From positions 1-50,073 of the forward strand of contig JAKUQE010000001.1 of assembly GCA_022450395.1 (NCBI GenBank): a DNA stretch of 50,073 nt, given 5' to 3'. Positions 27,079-35,460 of the stretch are shown here, one piece after another. The translations under genes and the position numbers were made by a program. Numbering within the stretch: the stretch's first letter is position 1; every line of letters begins with the position of its first letter. The notes beneath the pieces were generated by a model. That model worked only from the letters and a program-made list of their open reading frames with translations, was not told the DNA's origin and did no database searches. The stretch is from Dehalococcoidia bacterium. Lineage in GTDB: Bacteria > Chloroflexota > Dehalococcoidia > Lucifugimonadales > UBA3495.

Positions 27079-28218
27079 CTAACCCCATAGTTGTTCGGTG
27101 GCCAATCGAGCGCCTTCGGCCATGGCGCGGAATTTTGCCCAGACAATCTCAGGCTCCACCTGATAGTTGGTCCGGGCGAAGGTGCCGAACCCGCAGTCGG
27201 ACCCGGCGATGACGTTCTCTTTACCCACCAATTCGGCGTAGCGGACGATGCGTTGGGCTACCAGTTTGGGATGCTCGATGTAGTTGGTGGTGGAGTCCAG
27301 CACACCGGGGATGATGATCTTGCCGTCGGGAAGCTTGACGTTCTTGAACACCTCCCATTCGTGCTCGTGGCGCGGATTTGCCCCTTCGAAAGAGAAAGCT
27401 TGAGGACGGGCTTTAAGTACGGCGCCGAGGATTTCCTCAATGGGGATGTCCCGATGGTGGGGTCCTTCGTAGTTGCCCCAACACAGGTGCATCCTGACTG
27501 CTTCAGGCGGTATGTCCGACAACGCATGATTAAGAACCTCAATGTTGGCCTCGGCGATCTTCACGAAATCCTGGTTGCTGATCTCCGGAAACATCAAGTG
27601 GCGGGCCATCGCCAAGTCCGGGCAGTCCACCTGAAGCAGAAAGCCAGCTTGGTGGATAGCGTTATACTCTTCTTTCATCACGTCGGCCAACCGCGCCAGG
27701 TAGGCTTCCCGGGTCGGGAAGTACCGATTCAGCAAGAAATGGGCTATGACCCCGGGCGACGCCGCGGTCATGAATGCTTCCGCTGGGGGAGATGCCGACA
27801 CGGCAGCTTTGAAATTGGCGATGTCTCTTTGCACCGCCTCCCGGTCTTTCCAGTCGATGGGACCGTCACAGGCGGGACGGGACACCGTAGACGGACGTGG
27901 TAGACGGGCGATGGCCTCTGGAAAGTCGGCCCAATCCGACCGGGCGGTTGCCGAGCCTTCGCCCTCAAACCCGGTCAGCCGGTGCCTGACGTAGGTTGAG
28001 TATCCTACTTTGCCCTGTTCGCCGTCGCTGACCACGTCCACCCCGGAGTCAACCTGTATCTTGACCACCTTGGAAACCGATTCCCGGACGAGGCTTTCAA
28101 ACTTCCCTTGGTCGGGCAACTCACCCTTGTCGAATTCCTCCAGCATGGCCGACAGGTCCATCGGCCGGGGCAGACTGCCGGTATGAGTGGTGAGAATGCG
28201 ATCGATGCTGCGTTTCAT
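27079..28218 (-). CDS. MetE C-terminal-domain-like protein, paralog 4
   Basis: Start at MKRSIDRILTTHTGSLPRPMDL; MHLCWGNYEGPHH; FSFEGANPRHEHEW; AGSDCGFG. Confidence 0.88.
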   Translation of the reverse strand: MKRSIDRILTTHTGSLPRPMDLSAMLEEFDKGELPDQGKFESLVRESVSKVVKIQVDSGVDVVSDGEQGKVGYSTYVRHRLTGFEGEGSATARSDWADFPEAIARLPRPSTVSRPACDGPIDWKDREAVQRDIANFKAAVSASPPAEAFMTAASPGVIAHFLLNRYFPTREAYLARLADVMKEEYNAIHQAGFLLQVDCPDLAMARHLMFPEISNQDFVKIAEANIEVLNHALSDIPPEAVRMHLCWGNYEGPHHRDIPIEEILGAVLKARPQAFSFEGANPRHEHEWEVFKNVKLPDGKIIIPGVLDSTTNYIEHPKLVAQRIVRYAELVGKENVIAGSDCGFGTFARTNYQVEPEIVWAKFRAMAEGARLATEQLWG

Positions 28219-28394
28219 AGTCGTACTCCAAGGAGAAGGCTTCGCCGTCTGATCCAGTTGAGCGCAGATTGTACCACGGCTGGTTTTCCGGGTCTCTGGA
28301 TGGTCGCCGTTGACACTATCAAGCGCCAAAAACTAACATTGACCATCGTGAGCCCGCGAGGCTTAGACCCACCTATAAACCAGGAGGACTCGCC

Positions 28395-29486
28395 ATGCCG
28401 CCAGCCTTTCGCGCCGACCAAGTGGGCAGCTTGTTGCGCCCGGAAAAACTGCTGGACGCACGTGCGCTCCACCAAAGAGCCCAGCTGGACCGGGATGGAT
28501 TAACTCGAGCCGAAGACGAGGCTATTCTCCAGGTCCTGGAGATGCAGCGTCAGGTGGGGATGGATGTCTTCACCGACGGTGAGTACCGGCGTACCGAGTT
28601 CCGCAGCGTTTTCGCCGACGCGGTTGGGGGCATGGTGGAGATCGCTCCGGCGGAGCAAGCGGACCCGCCCCTTGGCGGGGTTAATCCGGTCAAGTTGATA
28701 GGAGACAAAGTAGAAAGGCTCCGGCGGCTAACGGCTCACGAGTCAGGCTTCTTGAACCAACATGCGGAAGCCCCGATCAAGATTACCTTGCCGTCGGTCA
28801 GCCAGATCGTGAGTTCATTCTACCGGCGCGGGGTAGGCGAAACGGCGTATCCGGATACCGCGGCCTTGTATCCGGACATCATAGCTATACTGCGCCAAGA
28901 GATAGAGGACCTGGTGACTGAAGGTGTCTCTTACATCCAGATCGACGCACCCCGCTACACCTATTTTGTGGACGAGCGTTGGCGGCAGCGGTTCAGGGAT
29001 CAGGGTGAAGACCCTGATCTGATCATAGATAAGTGGATCGATGCGGACAATGCTTCGATATCCGGAATCAAATTACAGGGGACGACCCTAGCGATGCACC
29101 TTTGCCGGGGTAATAACCGGGGTGCTTGGTTTGGCGAGGGTGACTACTCCCCTATAGCCGAGAAGATTTTCAACGGCATAAACATCGATCGATTTCTCCT
29201 GGAATTCGACAGCGATCGCTCCGGAGGATTCGAGCCCTTAAGGTATGTACCCAGAGATAAGACGGTAGTGCTGGGATTGATAACCACTAAAACCGGACCT
29301 CCGGAAGAGATCGACGAACTGCTCCGCCGCATAGAACAAGCGTCACACTACTTTCCCATGGAGAATCTGTCCATCAGCCCCCAGTGCGGCTTCGCCACCT
29401 TCTTCGAAGGCAACCCCCTGTCGTGGCAGCAGCAACGCCGCAAGCTGGAACTGGTGGTGGAGACGGCGCGGCGGGCGTGGGGATAA
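28395..29486 (+). CDS. MetE C-terminal-domain-like protein, paralog 5 (divergent subfamily, opposite strand)
   Basis: MPPAFRADQVGSLLRPEKL; DVFTDGEYRRTEF; MHLCRGNNRG; FLLEFDSDRSGGFEPLR; ISPQCGFA. Confidence 0.88.
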   Translation: MPPAFRADQVGSLLRPEKLLDARALHQRAQLDRDGLTRAEDEAILQVLEMQRQVGMDVFTDGEYRRTEFRSVFADAVGGMVEIAPAEQADPPLGGVNPVKLIGDKVERLRRLTAHESGFLNQHAEAPIKITLPSVSQIVSSFYRRGVGETAYPDTAALYPDIIAILRQEIEDLVTEGVSYIQIDAPRYTYFVDERWRQRFRDQGEDPDLIIDKWIDADNASISGIKLQGTTLAMHLCRGNNRGAWFGEGDYSPIAEKIFNGINIDRFLLEFDSDRSGGFEPLRYVPRDKTVVLGLITTKTGPPEEIDELLRRIEQASHYFPMENLSISPQCGFATFFEGNPLSWQQQRRKLELVVETARRAWG

Positions 29487-29625
29487 CCGGTTGTTTCGGA
29501 GACAGACCCAGTTCGCAAAGCCGAGCTTGGCTTATCGAACTAGATGAGCCGCCTTAGAGGCCGCCAGGTCTTGGAGCGATTGAGAAACAAGGCCCGGGGC
29601 TCGACATGCTCACCACGAACGTAAG

Positions 29626-29652
29626 AAGACAGGCTCGTCCCGAGCCTGTCTT
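29626..29652. terminator. Bidirectional terminator hairpin between convergent genes
   Basis: AAGACAGGCTCG-TCC-CGAGCCTGTCTT, perfect 12-bp stem. Confidence 0.75.
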
Positions 29653-29694
29653 AGGACTCGTCTAACCCGCTTCAAGCGATTTGAGATATCGGGC

Positions 29695-30468
29695 CTACAT
29701 CACCGAATAGCCACCGTCCACGGTGATCACGGCTCCGGTCACGTAGTCCGAGGCGCGGCTGGATAGGAATACTACCGTGCCTTGCAGCTCCTCCGGCTCT
29801 CCCCAACGCCCGTAGGGGATGCGGCGGCTGATCAGGTCGTACCGGTCCGGCTGGGTTGCCGGCACCGCGGCCGTCAGATCGGTCATGAACCAGCCGGGCA
29901 ATATCGCGTTGGACTGGATGTTGTCCTTGGCCCAAGCAACGGCCAGGCTCTTGGAAAGCTGCACCAGACCTCCCTTGCTGGAGGAATAGGGGGCCCCGCT
30001 GCCGCCGCCCCCGAACAGGGAAAACATGGAGCCGATGTTGATTATCTTTCCGCCGCCCTGGCTTTTCATGTGGGGGTAAACGGCCTTGGCGGCTAGAAAG
30101 CCGGCCCGTAGGTTCACGTCCATCACCTGGTCCCACTCGTCCGCCGCTAGGTCCTGGGGTTCCTTGCGCAAGGTCATGCCGGCGTTGTTCACCAGGATAT
30201 CCACCCGTCCATAGACTTCGATGGTTTGAGCCACCATGTTGCCGATATCGGCTTCCTGGCTAACATCGGTGTTCACGCCGGTGGCTTTTACCCCCAATGC
30301 TTGGATCTGGCTCAGCGCCTCCGACGTCTTGTCAGTGTTGCGGGCGGCCACGACAATGTTTGCGCCCGCGCCGGCCAGCCCCAGGGCCATGGCCAAGCCC
30401 AATCCACCGTTGCCGCCGGTGACGATGGCCACTTTGCCGCTTAGGTCAAATAAGTCCGATGGTTTCAT
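29695..30468 (-). CDS. SDR family oxidoreductase
   Basis: VAIVTGGNGGLGLAMALGLAGAGANIVVAAR; NNAG; active-site YSSSK; C-terminal DYVTGAVITVDGGYSVM. Confidence 0.93.
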   Translation of the reverse strand: MKPSDLFDLSGKVAIVTGGNGGLGLAMALGLAGAGANIVVAARNTDKTSEALSQIQALGVKATGVNTDVSQEADIGNMVAQTIEVYGRVDILVNNAGMTLRKEPQDLAADEWDQVMDVNLRAGFLAAKAVYPHMKSQGGGKIINIGSMFSLFGGGGSGAPYSSSKGGLVQLSKSLAVAWAKDNIQSNAILPGWFMTDLTAAVPATQPDRYDLISRRIPYGRWGEPEELQGTVVFLSSRASDYVTGAVITVDGGYSVM

Positions 30469-30678
30469 ATCAACCTCTGGATCCGGGTCAGGATATGTCC
30501 AGCGCGTATTGTGACATTGGGAGACTCTTAGATGTCTCGAAAATATCTACTCATGCTTTCGTGAAGCTGGTAGCCGGCCGCGTTCCAAAATCCGGTGGCC
30601 CAGGGATGGTCCTTTTCCACCAGGGCGGTGATTCGGTGGCAGCCTTGCTCCCCCATCCATTTCTCGGCGGCGTCAGCC

Positions 30679-33359
30679 TTAGGGTTGTCGCAGATTATAT
30701 ATGAACTCCAGGTCGCCGATTCTAATTCTCACCTTGTTTTCACGGGCGTTGACTTCTCCCAGCATGGCGTTGGCTTGTTGCAGTGTGGCGGAGTTTCTGA
30801 AACCGGTGTTGATGCCCTGCACCAGGAGACTTTCCAAGTCGCCGATCTCGCCGAGCATATCGTTGGCCTCGTTCTGATTGGGCTGAGCTCGCCGCTCCTT
30901 CACCACGTCAGTTCTGAAGGCATTACCCAGGGAGTTGATCCCGGCGATCATGGCGTTGGCTTGATCGAGCTTGGCGGAATCGTTGGTCTGGGCAAATTCC
31001 AGCTCAATGGTTAGCCACTGGATGTACTTTTTCAGGTAGGTTGTACCCTGAAGTTGCAGGGTTTGCAACCGGGAGGGCGGTGTGAAAGTGTCCATCTGAC
31101 TCAGCAGCGATTCAGAGTCGGATACGAGACCTTCAGCGGTAGCGATCCGTTGGGATGAAGAGCCTGTGCTCTGAATGGATTCCGAGCGGCGGGAGGAGAT
31201 TCCATCTACCTCGGTGATGATGCCGGTCAGGAGATGCAGATATACTTCCTCCCGTTGCTGCTCAAGCTCCAGAGTCAGAAATTGGATGTATCGGTCCAGG
31301 AAGGCAAGCTCCTGAAGTTGAAGCGCGTTCAGGCTTGGTGGCGGTGGAGCGTCTAGTAATCGCCCCACCAACGTTTCAGCGTCTGCCACCAAGCCCTGTT
31401 TGGCCGTCACTCGCTGCCCGGCAGGCGCTCCACCCTGAATGTCCTCGGCCCTGAGCCGGGAGATCGAGTCTATCGAGCTGATGATGTTTCCGAGAAATAC
31501 CAGGTATTCCTGGTCCAACAGGTGCTCTAATTCAAGGGCGAGCAACCTGACGAACCGTTCCATGAAGCGTATGGCATCATCCTGCAGAGGCTGCAATTCC
31601 GGCGGTGGGGACAGGTTTCCTATTCGGGTCAGTAGACCCTCGGCGTCGGCGGACAGGCTTCTCTTGGTTACCACCCGTTCCGCAGGCGTGGCGCCACTCG
31701 CCAGATCCATGGACCTGCGGTCTCCGATGGACGCTTTGGCTGACATGATTTCGTTGAGGCCTCGGATGTATTCGGCGATTCGAGTTCGCTCCGGATCTTC
31801 CCAACTCTTCAACCATAGGGTGAATTGCTGCTCAAAAGCCAGGTATTCGACCCCAACGATCTCGGAAAAAACCTCGGACAAAGTAGCGCCTTGTCCCATC
31901 CGCGTCATCATGTCTATCGGGGTGGATGTTCCGTAGGTTTCGGCAAGGTATCGCACCGCCATGTGTGACTGGGCGTATTGCAGGTCGATTCGGTCTTCTT
32001 CGGTTTGGCTGTTCCAGGCGTCTTGATCTTCCAGGTTGGTCAGGGCTAACAGGTTGCCCGAGCGGGCGGCGTTTTTGGCTATACCGGCACTGCGGTACAA
32101 CGGGTGTTTGGTGGCGTTAGCCCGCTTTCCGGAGACGTTGATAAGGTACTCGTAGTACGTGGCGGTGCCTTCGTTAAGCCACGATGGCAAGTCCACCGGG
32201 CCGACTGTTTCGGAAAGAGCCAAGTGAACATATTCGTGGGTAAGCAAACGCTGGATGCCGGTGAGCAGAGAGTCGGTGTGCATGTAAATACCCGAGTCTT
32301 CACCGGCGATGCGGTAGTATCCATCGGCAAAACCCAACGTCGACCCGGCGCTCTCGCTTACCTGTTTTAGAAGCTCCAGATCGGCTACCAGGTAGATGGT
32401 TGGGGTCTGGTCGCTCTGAAGACCAGAAAGGCGGCGTAGACTATCGGTCACCAGCTTCAGGTGGTCTTGAAGGTCAACGGTAAGGGCTCCGGGCACGTCG
32501 CCGGTGTAATAGGTGTTTGACCGTGGACCTTGGTAAAGACGAAATTCGAGGCCTAAGGTCTTGGAGCCGATGGGCGTCAGGGTTAGCTGGTTCACCGGAT
32601 AGGTCAATGTCGTGGCCGTGTCTTCTTGGGTCACCCGGACCGTCCATGCCCCCGGCCGGTCTCTGGTGCCGACGCGGCGCCAACTGGCGCGGCCCTGGGC
32701 ATCGGCGTACAAGCGGCGCTCCGTTACCGGATTATCGTTGGCATCGGTGAGATAGCTTTCGTACTCGGTGACCCACTCCGCCGGCTCCCGGATGGGTCGA
32801 AGAACTGGACCGTCACCCTTTCCCACGGGTCGAGTCCTTGTAAGGTGAAGAAGGCATCACGCCCGGAATAAGGTTCAGCCGGCTCGATGGCGAGTGAAAA
32901 TACCTGGGGCTCAAGAGTGCCGCCGGGTTCGGTTGGCGTGGGTCCTGGGCCTGCTTCCAGAGGTACACTCGTAGGAGTAGGCGTGGGAACGAGGGTTGGA
33001 ACCCGGACGTGAACGGGTGTGGCGGTGGGCATGGGTGCCGGGGTAGGCAGGGGAAGGGGAGTAGCTGGAGGCGCGAGTGTTGCCGTAGGCAGAGGGAGGG
33101 GCGTAGGGGGAGGCACAGTAGCGGCCGTGGCCTGCGGTGTGACCGTGGCTTGGGGTAGGGACGCGGCGGTGGGGTTGATCTGCGCCGGGGGGATAGGCTG
33201 GGACGTAGGCGTAGCCACCGGAGCCGGGAACGCCGTCGTTGCCGCAACGGTTGGAACAGCCTGTTGGGTAGTCGATTCAGGTGTTGCGTTTGGCTGGGAG
33301 CACCCCGTCAACGCGAAAAGCGCCACGGCGGCCAGGGCGGCGGTCAGGCCCAATCTCAA
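30679..33359 (-). CDS. Lipoprotein with Pro/Thr-rich linker, gluzincin (peptidase MA-like) domain and C-terminal tandem repeats; apparent frameshift near 32785-32795
   Basis: ORF 32724..33359: ALFALTGCSQP lipobox, (T/P)-rich linker, ...LDPWERVTVQFFDPSG. It continues in ORF 30679..32826 EPAEWVTEYESYL...LLTHEYVHLALSE...LPSWLNEGTATYYEY. Confidence 0.75.
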
Positions 33360-33548
33360 GGCTTACTCCTGATCAGACTGAACAACCAGTGCCGCTCAGT
33401 TGGTGGGAATGAAGGCGGAGCCTATATGTGCCAGTGTATGGGGAGCCCCTTATCTATGTCAAAGACGCGGCGGGTGGTCTAGCGCCTGTGGCCCTTGGGA
33501 AGGTCCCGTGATAGGATAGGCGCGGCCGGTCCCGGAAGTTTAGGAGGA

Positions 33549-34661
33549 ATGGCAATGGCATCGGAAAAGATTCGCTTGGGAGTTATCGGAGCCAACATAA
33601 GCGTAGGATGGGCCCACCGGTCCCACCTGCCGGCGCTGCTGGCCAGTCCGGAATTCGAACTGACCGCGGTTTGCACCACGAAGCGGGAGAGTTCCGAAGA
33701 GTCGGCGGCCAAATTTGGCGCCCGCATGGCCTTCCATGACCATAACGAGATGCTCGCAAGCCCCGAGATAGACGCCGTGGCCGTCGTTGTGAGGGTGCCT
33801 AACCATTACGATTTAACCAGGGACGTATTGAACGCCGGGAAGCACGTTTACACCGAGTGGCCTTTGGGGGCCACCCTGGACGAAGCCAAGGAACTGGCTG
33901 AATTGGCCCGGTCCAAGGGACTGCAGGCCATGGTCGGGCTTCAGGCTCGGGCGGCCCCGGCCATGTTGTACATGAAGGAGTTGGTGGAGTCGGGTTACGT
34001 CGGTGAGGTGATGTCCTGCCATGTGAGCCTGATCCGCGGCGGCGTCCTGGAACGCACGTCGGGACGTACCTGGCAGCGGGACGATAGCTTGGGAGCGACG
34101 ACCCTGACCATTGCCTGCGGACATACCATTGATGCTCTCAGGTTCGTGGTGGGGGATTTCAGCGACGTTTCTACCGTCGTGTCCACCCAGGCCCCACAAT
34201 GGTATGAGACGGACACTCAACGGATGGTGGATGTTACCGCCCCGGACAACATCCTGGTCAGTGGAAAATTGGACAATGGCGGGGTGGCTTCGGTACACGT
34301 GGCCGTAGTGCCGATGAGCGACAGCGGATTGCGCATGGAAATCTACGGCCGTGAAGGGACGTTGGTGGCCGACTCGGACGACTCGCCCCAGTTGGGCGAC
34401 GTGCGGCTAAGGGGAGCCAAGACGGGTGACGCCGGCCTGCAGGACCTGGAGATTCCGTCGCGACACGTTTACGTGCTTGAGGGGATGCCCAAGGGAGCGC
34501 CCTACAACGTGGGGCAGATGTACTACCAGTTCGGCCAGGCCATCAAGTCCGGTACTCCCTGCGAACCCAACTTCGACACGGCGGTTGAGCTGCACCGGTT
34601 CCTTGACGCCATCCGTGAGTCGTCGGATCAGGGACGTCAGGCCGCGGTTCCCTCGGCTTAA
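33549..34661 (+). CDS. Gfo/Idh/MocA family oxidoreductase
   Basis: IRLGVIGANISVGWAHRSHLPALLASPEFELTAVCTTKRES; VEWPLG-like KHVYTEWPLGATLDEAKEL. AGGAGG immediately upstream of ATG 33549. Confidence 0.9.
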   Translation: MAMASEKIRLGVIGANISVGWAHRSHLPALLASPEFELTAVCTTKRESSEESAAKFGARMAFHDHNEMLASPEIDAVAVVVRVPNHYDLTRDVLNAGKHVYTEWPLGATLDEAKELAELARSKGLQAMVGLQARAAPAMLYMKELVESGYVGEVMSCHVSLIRGGVLERTSGRTWQRDDSLGATTLTIACGHTIDALRFVVGDFSDVSTVVSTQAPQWYETDTQRMVDVTAPDNILVSGKLDNGGVASVHVAVVPMSDSGLRMEIYGREGTLVADSDDSPQLGDVRLRGAKTGDAGLQDLEIPSRHVYVLEGMPKGAPYNVGQMYYQFGQAIKSGTPCEPNFDTAVELHRFLDAIRESSDQGRQAAVPSA

Positions 34662-34686
34662 AGCCTATTTGAATACCCAATATTGT

Positions 34687-34745
34687 GGTTCGACAAGCTC
34701 ACCAGGAACGGGAAGAAAACCGTTCGCCCGGAGCTTGTCGAAGGG
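34687..34745. repeat. Intergenic palindromic repeat (GGTTCGACAAGCTC...GAGCTTGTCGAAGGG)
   Basis: Outer perfect 12-bp arms TTCGACAAGCTC/GAGCTTGTCGAA plus inner AACGG/CCGTT. A degraded relative (CTCGACATGCTCACCACGAACG) lies at about 29601-29622. Confidence 0.65.
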
Positions 34746-34798
34746 CCGGGACTTCTCCTTTCCAAGTTTTCGGATAGGCACCTAGTCCCGATAGATTG

Positions 34799-35272
34799 TC
34801 ACTGGCGTCTCCGCCGGTTCCGCCTGCTCATTGTACGGTGCCGGGTCGTCGTTCTGTCCCGAAAGTGGGTGATCACCGGGAGGATGACCTCGGCATAGAG
34901 ATGGGTCTTGCCCCTGATGTGGTAACCCAGCCATTGGGTATATGCCTGGATGCCGGTGGCCTTGGGCTGCCATTCCACCGTCCACAACGTGGTGTCGTCC
35001 GCCGATTCGAATAGATCGATACGGTCAGCCCATTTGGACTCTTGAGCCCTCATGACGCGCCGGCGCGGATGTTCGTACTCGCAACGCCAGGTGGGGTCAT
35101 CCTCGCTGGCGCCCTTGAAGATGTAGATTTCCCCTTCTTGTTCAACCAGTTCGCCGTGTTTCTCTTCTAGAGATTTCAGGTTAGCCGACCCGCCGTCGGT
35201 GTAGCCGGTGACATGTTCGTATACCTGTTCAAGGGGTCCGGTAACGGTGATCTGGAATTTGTATGTAGGCAT
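34799..35272 (-). CDS. SRPBCC-like protein
   Basis: MPTYKFQITVTGPLEQVYEHVTGYTDGG...RIDLFESADDTTLWTVEWQPKATGIQAYTQWLGYHIRGKTHLYAEVILPV. Confidence 0.6.
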   Translation of the reverse strand: MPTYKFQITVTGPLEQVYEHVTGYTDGGSANLKSLEEKHGELVEQEGEIYIFKGASEDDPTWRCEYEHPRRRVMRAQESKWADRIDLFESADDTTLWTVEWQPKATGIQAYTQWLGYHIRGKTHLYAEVILPVITHFRDRTTTRHRTMSRRNRRRRQ

Positions 35273-35295
35273 TTGGCTCTTCGGTCACTCCCGCT

Positions 35296-35460
35296 AACGC
35301 TGCGTTTGGCCCATTTTACGCCAGTATGCGCCAGATACAATCCCCATTCCGAATCTTCCGATTCCCCGCCCAGTATGCCGCGTGGTAGAATCCGGGCGTA
35401 ACTCGGACAGGAGGTCCGGAGGCATGGAGCAGCAACTTGGATTCGCCACCGCCCCGGACG
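35296..35460 (+). repeat. Copy A of duplicated promoter plus 5' coding module of the alpha/beta hydrolase gene
   Basis: GGCCCATTTTACGCCAG..GCGCCAGATACAATCCCC..TTCC....GTGGTAGAATCC.GGCGTAA.TC.GACAG.AGGTCCGG..GCATGG.GCAGCAACT; repeated at 37337-37510. Confidence 0.85.
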
